This document shows, piece after piece, positions 1 through 7,888 of a DNA stretch of 64,000 nt. Source of the DNA: Faeciplasma gallinarum (GTDB lineage: Bacteria; Bacillota; Clostridia; Oscillospirales; Ruminococcaceae). Positions within the stretch are counted from its first letter, which is position 1. The number at the start of each line of letters is the position of its first letter. Both the position numbers and the translations under genes were made by a program. The notes beneath the pieces were generated by a model. The model saw only the letters and a program-made list of their open reading frames with translations, did not search any database and was not told where the DNA came from. The DNA lies in contig DVIR01000060.1 of NCBI GenBank assembly GCA_018711085.1, positions 1-64,000 on the forward strand. Direction: 5' to 3'.

Positions 1-21
1 GAGCGCATAAGTATCTTTATA

Positions 22-60
22 GCAGCGCGCATGCTGCGTGAATGGCGGCATGCGCGCTGC
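22..60. repeat. perfect 13-bp inverted repeat (hairpin)
   Basis: The arms at 22-34 and 48-60 are exact reverse complements and enclose a 13-nt loop. No T-run follows on either strand, so it is not a classical intrinsic terminator. It lies about 75 bp upstream of the tRNA-Leu promoter and may end or process a transcript entering from the left. Function unknown. Confidence 0.55.
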
Positions 61-135
61 CCTGCACAAGACATGATGCGCGGCTTATAAATAGCATGCA
101 CACGTGCCGGCTGTACAGGCGCCGACGGCAGGAGT

Positions 136-164
136 TTGACATCAGGCGAGAAATATGATATAAT
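136..164 (+). promoter_or_regulatory. consensus sigma-A promoter of tRNA-Leu
   Basis: TTGACA at 136-141, a 17-nt spacer, then TATAAT at 159-164, ending 9 nt before the tRNA. Both hexamers match the vegetative consensus exactly, as expected for a stable RNA gene. Confidence 0.9.
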
Positions 165-173
165 TTTTTGATT

Positions 174-257
174 GCGGGTGTGGCGCAATTGGCAGACGCG
201 CCAGATTTAGGTTCTGGTGGCATCCCCGTGCAGGTTCAAGTCCTGTCACCCGCACCA
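174..257 (+). tRNA. tRNA-Leu (anticodon UAG)
   Basis: The cloverleaf can be drawn directly. Acceptor arms GCGGGTG (174-180) and CACCCGC (247-253) pair perfectly. They are followed by discriminator A254 and an encoded CCA (255-257). The anticodon stem 201-205/213-217 encloses a loop with TAG at 208-210. A long variable arm and 84-nt length fit a class II leucine tRNA. It is preceded by a perfect promoter and followed by a terminator, so it is transcribed alone. Confidence 0.97.
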
Positions 258-262
258 ACATT

Positions 263-297
263 GCGTCGAGCTGTTGTTTTTGGCTCGGCGCTTTTTT
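263..297 (+). terminator. intrinsic terminator after tRNA-Leu
   Basis: A nine-base-pair stem (263-271 with 283-291, one G-T pair) with an 11-nt loop is followed at once by six T residues (292-297). It lies 5 nt after the tRNA CCA end. Confidence 0.9.
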
Positions 298-326
298 ATG
301 CCTGCTTTAAGCCCTATGAACAATTT

Positions 327-355
327 ACCCCCACGCCGCAAAGCGGTATGGGGGT
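327..355. terminator. hairpin between tRNA-Leu and ung
   Basis: A stem of about 13 bp (327-339/343-355, one mismatch) has a 3-nt AAA loop and C5/G5 ends. It sits 71 bp beyond the ung stop codon and could terminate ung on the minus strand, but the U-tract on that side is poor. It could also back up the tRNA terminator on the plus strand. Confidence 0.5.
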
Positions 356-426
356 TTATTGCAATACATATCTTTTTTACTCACGCACGCTCATGATACT
401 ACGCCGCATACGCCGCGCCTGAAGGC

Positions 427-1110
427 TCATTTTACGTCCTGCGAAGTGTGTGCCCAGTTCACCGGCGGTATTCCGTTTTCAATCAAAAACCTGTTCGTCC
501 TTGAAAACGGCCTCGACCCGAAGAAGCCGTTATACGCCGACAGCGGGCTTGGGTGAGCAGACTCTATTATCAAGTGTATCGGGTTAGTTATGAACGATTT
601 CTTGCTCCTTGCGTTTGCGCCCCACAAGATAAACACCACAGGCTCTTTTTTGTCGTTGAGCTTGCGTATTATCTCGTCGGTGAGTTCTTCCCAGCCCTTG
701 CCCTTATGCGAGTTTGCGGCTCCCCTGCGGACTGTGAGCACGGCGTTCAAAAGCAGCACGCCCTGCTTTGCCCAGCAGCTGAGGTCGCCGCTGTCCGACG
801 GAGGTATGCCCAAATCGTCGTACAGCTCTTTATATATATTTTTTAAGGACGGCGGCAGGGTTGTCCCGTCAGGCACGGAAAAGCACAGCCCCTGCGCCTG
901 TCCCGGCTCGTGATACGGATCCTGACCGAATATAGCGACCTTCACCTTGCTGTAAGGAGTCATCTTCAGCGCGTTGAAAATCGAATACATGTCGGGGTAA
1001 ATCGTATAGTGGCTGTACTCATACTTTAAAAACTCGCGGAGCTGAAGGTAATATGGCTTCTTAAACTCGTCGCGAAGTATGTCGTCCCAATCGTTTCCTA
1101 TATTTACCAT
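427..1110 (-). CDS. ung: uracil-DNA glycosylase, family 1
   Basis: Removes uracil from DNA by cleaving the N-glycosidic bond, the first step of base-excision repair in the cytoplasm. The 227-residue product has the normal family length. It carries the water-activating motif GQDPYH at residues 62-67 (general base D64) and the minor-groove/leucine loop HPSPLSA at 186-192 (H186). The central region around residues 118-135 also looks canonical. No convincing Shine-Dalgarno precedes the ATG. The gene begins 10 nt after the stop of a 32-codon ORF that has a strong ribosome-binding site, so translation may be coupled. No frameshift or missing motif is seen. Confidence 0.97.
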   Translation of the reverse strand: MVNIGNDWDDILRDEFKKPYYLQLREFLKYEYSHYTIYPDMYSIFNALKMTPYSKVKVAIFGQDPYHEPGQAQGLCFSVPDGTTLPPSLKNIYKELYDDLGIPPSDSGDLSCWAKQGVLLLNAVLTVRRGAANSHKGKGWEELTDEIIRKLNDKKEPVVFILWGANARSKKSFITNPIHLIIESAHPSPLSAYNGFFGSRPFSRTNRFLIENGIPPVNWAHTSQDVK

Positions 1111-1120
1111 GGCGCACAGC

Positions 1121-1219
1121 TCAAATAAACACGCTGTAAAACGCCGTAGCGACTACGCCCAGCAACAGCAGCACAGCCAAGATGATTATCCCTATTCTCA
1201 AAGCAAGTGTTTTTTTCAT
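1121..1219 (-). CDS. 32-residue putative membrane micro-protein
   Basis: A short ORF starts with ATG at 1219 behind a good Shine-Dalgarno (AAAGGAAG, 8 nt upstream) and ends 10 nt before ung. The predicted peptide starts MKKTLALRIG and continues as one hydrophobic helix (about residues 9-28) with a basic N-terminus, as in small single-span membrane proteins. It resembles no family I can name. It could be a real membrane peptide, a leader whose translation delivers ribosomes to ung (which lacks its own clear RBS), or a chance ORF. The RBS and the tight spacing favour translation. Confidence 0.55.
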   Translation of the reverse strand: MKKTLALRIGIIILAVLLLLGVVATAFYSVFI

Positions 1220-1283
1220 ACTCAGAACTTCCTTTCGCACTTGTGCACTTATCACGCTTACGCTCACACGCCAAGATGATACA

Positions 1284-1318
1284 GAAAACCGCCCGAAACG
1301 TAGTCCGAATCAGGCGGT
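1284..1318 (-). terminator. intrinsic terminator of secG
   Basis: Read on the minus strand, a 9-bp stem (1318-1310 with 1296-1288, one G-T pair) is followed by TTTTCTG. It starts about 16 nt after the secG stop codon. Confidence 0.8.
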
Positions 1319-1334
1319 CAACACTGTCGCAAAA

Positions 1335-1598
1335 TCAGGCTGCTTCTCCGAAGAATCTTGCAAGCACTGTGCAGACTATCGCAACAACAAAGAATATTGC
1401 AACGATAACTTTTGTTATGCGGTCAAGCTTTGCCTCTCTGGTGTTAGAGCTGTTCCTTCCGAAGAAAGAATCGCTTGAGCCTCCTCCGATTGCGGAATTG
1501 ACGCCGCGGTTATCCGTCTTGGTAAACAAAACAACAAGTATAATCGCAACGCTCGCGAGCACCAACAAGATGCCGCTGACAATATTTACAGCTGTCAT
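1335..1598 (-). CDS. secG: preprotein translocase subunit SecG
   Basis: Small membrane subunit of the SecYEG protein-export channel. The 87-residue product has the expected topology: helix 1 at about residues 7-26, a polar Gly/Ser-rich loop containing GGGSSDSFFG, and helix 2 at about 62-82. The ATG has a strong RBS (GGAGG, 6 nt spacing). A TTGCAT-17-TATAAT promoter lies upstream and a terminator directly follows, so it can be expressed alone. Read-through from glgP is also possible because no terminator separates them. Confidence 0.93.
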   Translation of the reverse strand: MTAVNIVSGILLVLASVAIILVVLFTKTDNRGVNSAIGGGSSDSFFGRNSSNTREAKLDRITKVIVAIFFVVAIVCTVLARFFGEAA

Positions 1599-1645
1599 TT
1601 ATAAATCCTCCATAAAGAACATCTTAAAGGTAGTAATTCTTATAG

Positions 1646-1674
1646 ATTATATCACGCTGCAAGAGAAAATGCAA
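1646..1674 (-). promoter_or_regulatory. promoter of secG
   Basis: On the minus strand: TTGCAT (1674-1669), 17-nt spacer, TATAAT (1651-1646), about 48 nt upstream of the secG ATG. Confidence 0.75.
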
Positions 1675-1726
1675 GAGTCTTATCGGAAGTTTCTGATTTT
1701 TATTTTCCACGTGTGACGTGTCGAAA

Positions 1727-4255
1727 TCATTTCAGATGCCAGATGTTCTTTGCATACTCGTCTACAGCTCTGTCCGCAGAGAATCTGCCCGCGTTTGCGA
1801 TGTTGATCAAAGACATGCGCTGCCACTTGAGCAGGTTGCCGTAAAGCTCCGACGCCTTGCGTTGAGCCTCCTGATAGGACTTGAAGTCGCCCAAAACCAT
1901 ATACGGGTCGGAGAACTTCAGCGACGAAACGATATCGTCAAACTTGTTGCCGTAAACGCCGGCAGCTATCCTGTCAATTGCATCCTTTATAACCGGATCG
2001 GAGTTGTAGATGTGAATAGGAGAATAGCCGGCTTTCTTTCTCGCTTCAACCTCTTCAACGGTCATGCCGAAGTTGATTATGTTGTCGTCGCCGACAGCCT
2101 CGCCTATTTCTATATTTGCTCCGTCCTTTGTTCCGAGAGTTATTGCGCCGTTGAGCATGAACTTCATGTTACCCGTTCCGGACGCCTCTGTTCCAGCAAG
2201 AGAAATCTGCTCTGAAATCTCGGATGCCGGCATGAGCTGCTCGGAAAGCGAGACGTTGTAGTTTTCAAGGAACACAACGTTGAGTTTCTCGTGAACCTTA
2301 GGATTCTTCTTTATCTCCTCGCCAAGCGACCAGATGAGCTTTATTATCTGCTTTGCAAGGTAGTATCCGGGTGCAGCCTTTGCGGCAAAGATGTAGGTCT
2401 TAGGCTCAACCTCCGCATCGGGGTTTTCAAGGAGCTTTCCGTACTCCGAAACTATATTCAAAACGTTTAAGTGCTGTCTCTTGTACTCATGCAAGCGCTT
2501 TACCTGCACGTCAAATATGGTCTCGGGGTCGATGTCAACTCCCCTTTCGCTCTTCATCGTCTTTGCAAACGCCTTCTTGTTTGCAAGCTTTACCTCGCCC
2601 AGGCGGTCAAGGACTTCTTCGTTGTCGGCAAACTTCTCAAGCTTTTTAAGCTCTGCTGCGTCCTTTAAGTAGCCCTTGCCGATAGTGTCGTTGAGCAGAG
2701 CGCAAAGCTCGGGGTTAGACTGATAAAGCCAGCGGCGATACGCTATTCCGTTTGTGACGTTCGTGAACTTTTCCGGAGTATTTTCATACTCGTACTTGAA
2801 CACGTCGTGCTTTATTATCTCGGAATGTATCTTTGAAACGCCGTTTACATGGTGGCACGCCGCAACGCAGAGCTTAGCCATATGCACAGTGTTGTCCTTT
2901 ACTATGGACATGGCGGTGACTCTCTCGTGGTCGTGATACTTTTCCCAAAGCTGCGCGCAGTAGCGATTGTTTATCTCAATGATGATAGAGAATATTCTCG
3001 GAACTACAGACTTGAGCAAATCGCAGCTCCACTTCTCCAAGGCCTCAGCCATTACGGTGTGGTTGGTGTATGCGAACGTCTGGGTAACTATGCTCCACGC
3101 CTTATCCCATGTGTAGCCGCAGTCGTCAAGCAGTACCCTCATAAGCTCCGGTATCGCAAGCGTGGGGTGAGTATCGTTTATCTGTATTGCAACCTTCTCG
3201 GCAAGGTTATCAAGCGTTCCGTAGGTTGCCATGTGGTGGTTGACTATGTCTCCGATAGATGCCGCGCACATGAAGTACTGCTGTCTGAGCCTGAGCGACT
3301 TGCCCGCAAGGTGGTTGTCGTTAGGATACAGCACCTTGGATATCGCCTGAGAAACTACGTTTTGGTTGAGCGCCTTCTCATAGTTTCCGGAGTTGAACAT
3401 GTTCATATCAAACGACGGGCTTATTGCCTTCCAAAGTCTGAGCTTTGAAACCTCCTCGCTGTTATATCCCGAGACGTACATGTCATAGGGAACGGCGATT
3501 ACCGTCGTATAGTTTTCAAGCGTCACGTTGTGATAGTGGTCATCCCAGCGCTCGCTCATCTGTCCGTCGAAGTGAACCTCTATTTCTCCCTCGGGGTGAG
3601 GCACAAGCCAGCATCCGCCTCCGGGAAGCCAGTTGTCGGGCAGCTCTACCTGCCAGCCGTCCTCTATCTTCTGCCTGAATATGCCGTACTCATAAAGTAT
3701 GGAATAGCCGGTTGCAGGGTATCCGTCTGTTGCAAGTCCGTCAAGATAGCATGCGGCAAGTCTGCCCAAGCCGCCGTTTCCGAGTCCTGCGTCAGGCTCC
3801 TGCGCATACAGCGAATCAAGGCTGATGCCTAAATCCTTTAGCGCGCCATCAGCCTCTTTTACGATTCCGAGGTTATAAAGGCTTGTCTTTAGGGATCTGC
3901 CCATTAAAAACTCCATCGAGATATAGTAAACCTGCTTATGTCCTTCCGAATGAACTTTGTTTGTGTATTTGCGGCGCTTCTCGGCAAGCGTTCTTACAAT
4001 GATAGAGCTTAAAGCCTCGTAAAACTGCCTGTCTGATGCGTTTTCAGGCGTAACCATAAACGTGCTGTCGAGCGCCTTTATGATTTCGTTCTTCAGCGAC
4101 TCCTTTGTGAATTTCGGCTCTGAGGATTTAGTCGATTTAACCTCCGACGCCTTAGCTGATTTAACCTCTGATACTTTAGTTGACTTAGTCTCTGAGGCCT
4201 TAGGTGTTTTAGCTTCTGATGCCTTTGCAAATTTAGGTTCTGGTACCTTTGCCAT
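1727..4255 (-). CDS. glgP: glycogen/maltodextrin phosphorylase (GT35)
   Basis: Phosphorolyses alpha-1,4-glucans to glucose-1-phosphate in the cytoplasm, using pyridoxal phosphate. Family features are clear from about residue 55 on: the EFLMGRSL region, QINDTHPTLAIPELMR, VKRLHEYKRQ and the PLP site EASGTGNMKF with lysine 698. I place the start at ATG 4255 (842 aa), 8 nt after GGGAG; an in-frame GTG at 4264 overlaps that Shine-Dalgarno. The first 50 residues are unusual: six consecutive octapeptides of the type K-x-S-E-x-K-x-x, encoded by 24-bp repeats. The rest has normal length. It has its own consensus promoter and no glycogen-synthesis genes beside it. Confidence 0.97.
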   Translation of the reverse strand: MAKVPEPKFAKASEAKTPKASETKSTKVSEVKSAKASEVKSTKSSEPKFTKESLKNEIIKALDSTFMVTPENASDRQFYEALSSIIVRTLAEKRRKYTNKVHSEGHKQVYYISMEFLMGRSLKTSLYNLGIVKEADGALKDLGISLDSLYAQEPDAGLGNGGLGRLAACYLDGLATDGYPATGYSILYEYGIFRQKIEDGWQVELPDNWLPGGGCWLVPHPEGEIEVHFDGQMSERWDDHYHNVTLENYTTVIAVPYDMYVSGYNSEEVSKLRLWKAISPSFDMNMFNSGNYEKALNQNVVSQAISKVLYPNDNHLAGKSLRLRQQYFMCAASIGDIVNHHMATYGTLDNLAEKVAIQINDTHPTLAIPELMRVLLDDCGYTWDKAWSIVTQTFAYTNHTVMAEALEKWSCDLLKSVVPRIFSIIIEINNRYCAQLWEKYHDHERVTAMSIVKDNTVHMAKLCVAACHHVNGVSKIHSEIIKHDVFKYEYENTPEKFTNVTNGIAYRRWLYQSNPELCALLNDTIGKGYLKDAAELKKLEKFADNEEVLDRLGEVKLANKKAFAKTMKSERGVDIDPETIFDVQVKRLHEYKRQHLNVLNIVSEYGKLLENPDAEVEPKTYIFAAKAAPGYYLAKQIIKLIWSLGEEIKKNPKVHEKLNVVFLENYNVSLSEQLMPASEISEQISLAGTEASGTGNMKFMLNGAITLGTKDGANIEIGEAVGDDNIINFGMTVEEVEARKKAGYSPIHIYNSDPVIKDAIDRIAAGVYGNKFDDIVSSLKFSDPYMVLGDFKSYQEAQRKASELYGNLLKWQRMSLINIANAGRFSADRAVDEYAKNIWHLK
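4106..4249 (-). repeat. six in-frame 24-bp repeats in the 5' end of glgP
   Basis: Residues 3-50 of GlgP read as six octapeptides (for example KASEAKTP, KASETKST, KVSEVKSA, KASEVKST), each from a degenerate 24-nt unit, 144 nt in all. The unit length keeps the frame, so copy number could change by slippage or recombination without inactivating the enzyme. Confidence 0.85.
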
Positions 4256-4311
4256 ATAAATCACTCCCTATTCGATGCATCGTTCAATATAATAATTAAT
4301 ACATCCTTTGT

Positions 4312-4341
4312 ATTATACAATTTTTTCATACGAAATGTCAA
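4312..4341 (-). promoter_or_regulatory. consensus promoter of glgP
   Basis: On the minus strand TTGACA (4341-4336), 18-nt spacer, TATAAT (4317-4312), with the transcript start about 50 nt before the ATG at 4255. Confidence 0.85.
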
Positions 4342-4427
4342 CGTTTTAGATTTAATTGAAGCTTAAATCCTCTTAAAATATCAGTTTGCACAGAATGAAA
4401 AAATAATTTTGTTTAAAATAACAAAGC

Positions 4428-4461
4428 AATCGGCACACCTATTTTTAAAGATGTGCCGATT
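4428..4461 (-). terminator. terminator of the ABC surface-protein operon
   Basis: A perfect 10-bp stem (4428-4437/4452-4461) with a 14-nt loop lies 50 bp beyond the permease stop codon. The following minus-strand sequence is only moderately T-rich. Apart from this hairpin and the glgP promoter, nothing else is seen in 4265-4511. Confidence 0.7.
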
Positions 4462-4511
4462 TAGTATAATATTTACGCTAAAATATCATTGCCGACAAAC
4501 CGGCTGCCATG

Positions 4512-5987
4512 TTATTCGTTCTTGATTGCGTCAAGAGCCGAAAGTCTTGTTGCTCTTATTGCGGGGTAAAGTCCGGAGATGACGCCTACGGCAGTTGCGA
4601 GCACAAGTGCGGCAAGGTCAAGCCACGGAGGTATTACCGACAGTGCAGATGTCGATGCGTCTATTCCTACCATCGACATTCCTCCCTTTGCGGCCAGCGT
4701 ATTTACAACTGCCGAGGCTATATAGCTCAAGCCGATGCCAAGTATTCCTCCGATCACGCCTATGATTCCCGCCTCGATGAGGAACATGCCTCTTATATCC
4801 GAGAGCTTGCAGCCCAAAACCTTCATGATGCCTATTTCTCTTGTGCGCTCATAAATTGACATTACCATTGTGTTGGTGATACTGAGCGCCGCAACGAAGA
4901 ACGCCACAACTCCTATCGCGCCCAAAATCGAGCGGAGGAACTTGGTCTGCTCCTGCATCTGTGTCAGGTAGTCCATTGACGAGCTTGTATCGTAGCCCAT
5001 GGCGCGAAGCTCTTTTTCTATCGACTGTACGTGGTTTGTGTCATCCGCCAAAACAGTGATCTGGCTGTAGATGCTTTCTCTATCTGAATCAGTGCCGTCG
5101 CCGGATGATGTACCGATGCCGCCTATCACATTCACGTTGCTGCCGCCTATCACATTCACGTTGCTTGAGGCGTAAACGGTACCGTAGTCGCTGCCGGAGT
5201 TGTAGTATTTTTGCTGGTTGTCGTTAAGGATCTCGTCCATATCCATCAAACCCTTAACATCCATGTATATTTCCTGAGAATAGTCTCCGCCCGCTTTCTG
5301 GACGAGTATGCCGACGCAGTTGCCTTCTACAAGCTTTATTCTCGGCTTCGACGTGTCTACAGCGCCTGTTCCGTAGTCATAGTACCAGGTAAACTCGTAC
5401 TTATAATCGCCTACGGGGTTAAAGGGCAGCTGCTCTCCGTCAACCGGCTCGTGGTAGTAAATCTCCTCGCCGCCACGCATATCGTAAAAGTAGAACGGTA
5501 TGTTAAAGCACATTACAAAGTTTGTAGTTCCGACGTCTTCCTCGTTTAAAAGCCTTCCGTAGAGGATCTCATAATTGAAATCCTCCATAGATGCGGCGTC
5601 AATTCCCTCTATAGATGCGGACGCCTTTTGCGTGTTATCTTTGATTATGTACCTGTAGCTGGATTGATACGGAGAGCACGCCTGAACGTGGTCGATTGCC
5701 TTTATCTGCTCTACGGCGATATCGTCAAGTGGTGCGGGCGCCGCATTCTGAACATACTCACCCGTCTCCTCGTCTACATAGCCGTATTTCTGATAGACCG
5801 AGATCTCTCTTATGTTTCCGTAAGAATTTATCTGATCCTCAAAGCCCTTGTTCATTCCTATGCCTATGGAAAGCATGATGACAACGGCGGTGGTGCCTAT
5901 GATAACGCCGAGAACTGTAAGAGCACTTCTGGCTTTTCTTCTGAGGAAGTTTCCGGAGGCAAAGCGTATAATATCGATTTTTCTCAT
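4512..5987 (-). CDS. ABC transporter permease, MacB/FtsX family
   Basis: Membrane subunit of a MacB/LolCE-type mechanotransmission ABC transporter. It has an N-terminal helix at about residues 17-40 (RRKARSALTVLGVIIG is typical) and a large extracytoplasmic MacB periplasmic-core-like domain of about 300 residues. A C-terminal FtsX domain follows with three helices, including the motif YERTREIGIMKVLGC. Total length is 491 aa. It is the last gene of a three-gene run (ATPase, surface protein, permease) with 20- and 30-nt gaps, so the three likely form one complex. The extracytoplasmic domain contains a tandem SNVNVIGG duplication. Substrate cannot be inferred; the partner surface protein suggests envelope stress, export or adhesion. 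Confidence 0.9.
   Translation of the reverse strand: MRKIDIIRFASGNFLRRKARSALTVLGVIIGTTAVVIMLSIGIGMNKGFEDQINSYGNIREISVYQKYGYVDEETGEYVQNAAPAPLDDIAVEQIKAIDHVQACSPYQSSYRYIIKDNTQKASASIEGIDAASMEDFNYEILYGRLLNEEDVGTTNFVMCFNIPFYFYDMRGGEEIYYHEPVDGEQLPFNPVGDYKYEFTWYYDYGTGAVDTSKPRIKLVEGNCVGILVQKAGGDYSQEIYMDVKGLMDMDEILNDNQQKYYNSGSDYGTVYASSNVNVIGGSNVNVIGGIGTSSGDGTDSDRESIYSQITVLADDTNHVQSIEKELRAMGYDTSSSMDYLTQMQEQTKFLRSILGAIGVVAFFVAALSITNTMVMSIYERTREIGIMKVLGCKLSDIRGMFLIEAGIIGVIGGILGIGLSYIASAVVNTLAAKGGMSMVGIDASTSALSVIPPWLDLAALVLATAVGVISGLYPAIRATRLSALDAIKNE
5117..5165 (-). repeat. tandem 24-bp duplication inside the permease gene
   Basis: Two identical 24-nt units in tandem encode SNVNVIGG twice in the extracytoplasmic loop. 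The lack of divergence suggests a recent, frame-preserving event. Confidence 0.85.
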
Positions 5988-6017
5988 TCAGCCATCCATC
6001 CTTTCAATGCCGCGGAA

Positions 6018-7868
6018 TTACTCCTCGTCGTCGTCATCATCATCGTCAGCTAACAATGCCGCCTTTCTCTTCTTTTTAACTACAACAACGATTACAACTA
6101 TAACCGCTATCACAAGGACAGGAGCGCCTATGTAAATGAGGTACTTAGCCCATGTGGGAAGGCCCTCGGAGACGGTGTCGTCGGTCATGCCGGGCATGCC
6201 GGGGTCAACAGGCAAAAGCGTTCCTATGTCGCCGCCGATATCGCCGCCCATTGACGGGTCGTCAACAACGGTTTCCTCACATATCAAGACGTCGAACGGG
6301 TACTCAACTCTTTGCTCATTGCTCGACGCATCCTCAAATGTGAATACAAGTATTGCTGTCTTGGTTTCTCCGACAGCAGTCGGGTCGTTGGGGTATATCA
6401 TTCCGCTGAAGTAATCGTAGCTCGACGCAGCAAGCGTTCCCACATACTGAGTGGGCATATTGAAGTCGCCCTCTACGCTTACAGAGAGGTTTGTCATGGG
6501 GTTCTTGGACTTGTTGAAGTACTGGAAGCTTATCGCGCAGCCCTGTGAGCCGTAGCACTCCGTAGGAGGATACCACTCCATAAGCTCGAACTTGATAGGC
6601 TGAGTTACGGGGAGGTTTATATCCATTTCGCCGCTGCCCTGAGAATATACGCCGTTGCTCTCATACTCAAAGCTGTATCTGATTGTTACGGGGTATGATC
6701 TTGCACCTGCAGAGGCGCTTGTCTTGAGCTTGATAGAGTACTCAAGCTCGCCGTTTTTATCGAGCTGAGCGGTGTAGAATGATGTGGTTCCGTCTATCGG
6801 GGAGAATATTGTGCCGCTTGAGCCTTCCGTTCCGTCCGTTCCGGGGATGACGTCAACAGTCATGTTCATTACGTCCTTGTCAAGGCTGGTGTTCTTGAGC
6901 ACGAAAGTAAGCACAAATTCATCGCCCGACACTATCTTCTCAACGTCGGTATTGTAGTTTGAAACTATGACCTTAGGAGTGAGCGAAGATGTGTCTACAG
7001 GCTCTTCGGCCTTGTCCTTGACAGTTGCCTGAAGGAAGACGTTGTAGCTCGACGTCAGCTCATTTCCCGCTGCGTCATGGTACCTGACGTTGATGGTTAC
7101 GGTAGACTTAGCCTCGGGATATTCGGGGAATACTATCGGGAAGGTTGCTATAGCCGTGTCGCCGCCGGCAACATCGCCTATGTTGACTGTGTCGGTGTAG
7201 GTGTTCAAAACGATAGTGCCGAGGTTAGATATTGACACCTCTACATCGCGCGCGGTGTAGTTTGTGGGGTTTTTAAGCTCTATGTTGAGCTTAGTAGACA
7301 GCTCAGACTTGCCCTTTCCCTGCGGTATGGACGCTCCGGCGAGGATGAACGAAGGCACATCCTTAGACTCATCCAGCGTTACGGTTGAGTTCTCAACGTC
7401 AATGTTAAAGCTCCTTGAATCGGTCGCCGAGCCGCATGTTACGGTGAGTGTAACGGTGTAACGTCCGGTTTCCAAAGACTCGTCCGACAGGATCGCAACG
7501 GAGTTGTATCCGTTAAACAGCTCCTGCTCAGCCAAAGAGCCTGCAAGTGTGAAGCCGTTTCCGGACACCGACACGGTTGTTCTCACGGATGAATCCCAAT
7601 GGAACGGGTTGGTGTATCCGTCATATGTAAGAGTGGAGTTTCCGTTGAGGGTAAAGCCTATGTAGAATACGTCTCCTGCGTTTATCGTCTGCGCGCTGAC
7701 TGTAGGATTGAGTATTGATACGTCGTGGTCAATCACAACTACAGGCGTCTGAGGCGTCGATGGCGTATCATCTGTATCTGTATCCGTGTTTTGCGCCGCA
7801 AACATGTTCGCAGAGAGTGTTCCCATTGCGACAAGCAGGCATAAAACTACTGCTAATAATTTTTTCAT
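6018..7868 (-). CDS. membrane-anchored surface protein with CARDB/COG1361-like repeats
   Basis: Secreted protein of 616 aa. It has a signal peptide (about residues 1-24, MKKLLAVVLCLLVAMG), a Thr/Asp/Pro-rich linker and several immunoglobulin-like beta-sandwich segments with NPTVSAQTINAGD, LKNPTNYTARDVEVSI and FVLKNTSLDKDV patterns. These resemble CARDB/COG1361 S-layer-type modules. A C-terminal helix (about 574-597), KKKRK and a seven-Asp tail close the protein, so most of it is extracellular and the acidic tail is cytoplasmic. It lies between an ABC ATPase and a MacB-type permease, which suggests an accessory or substrate-capturing subunit. No enzyme motif is seen; the assignment rests on architecture. 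Confidence 0.75.
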   Translation of the reverse strand: MKKLLAVVLCLLVAMGTLSANMFAAQNTDTDTDDTPSTPQTPVVVIDHDVSILNPTVSAQTINAGDVFYIGFTLNGNSTLTYDGYTNPFHWDSSVRTTVSVSGNGFTLAGSLAEQELFNGYNSVAILSDESLETGRYTVTLTVTCGSATDSRSFNIDVENSTVTLDESKDVPSFILAGASIPQGKGKSELSTKLNIELKNPTNYTARDVEVSISNLGTIVLNTYTDTVNIGDVAGGDTAIATFPIVFPEYPEAKSTVTINVRYHDAAGNELTSSYNVFLQATVKDKAEEPVDTSSLTPKVIVSNYNTDVEKIVSGDEFVLTFVLKNTSLDKDVMNMTVDVIPGTDGTEGSSGTIFSPIDGTTSFYTAQLDKNGELEYSIKLKTSASAGARSYPVTIRYSFEYESNGVYSQGSGEMDINLPVTQPIKFELMEWYPPTECYGSQGCAISFQYFNKSKNPMTNLSVSVEGDFNMPTQYVGTLAASSYDYFSGMIYPNDPTAVGETKTAILVFTFEDASSNEQRVEYPFDVLICEETVVDDPSMGGDIGGDIGTLLPVDPGMPGMTDDTVSEGLPTWAKYLIYIGAPVLVIAVIVVIVVVVKKKRKAALLADDDDDDDEE

Positions 7869-7888
7869 GGCTATCTGTCCTTTCCGTT

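Noticed and set aside
168..422. 84-codon plus-strand ORF
   Set aside because: It runs straight through tRNA-Leu and its terminator; coding is incompatible with the RNA structures.
1207..1716. 169-codon plus-strand ORF opposite secG
   Set aside because: It is antisense to secG, its terminator and its promoter, with no RBS and no recognisable domain.
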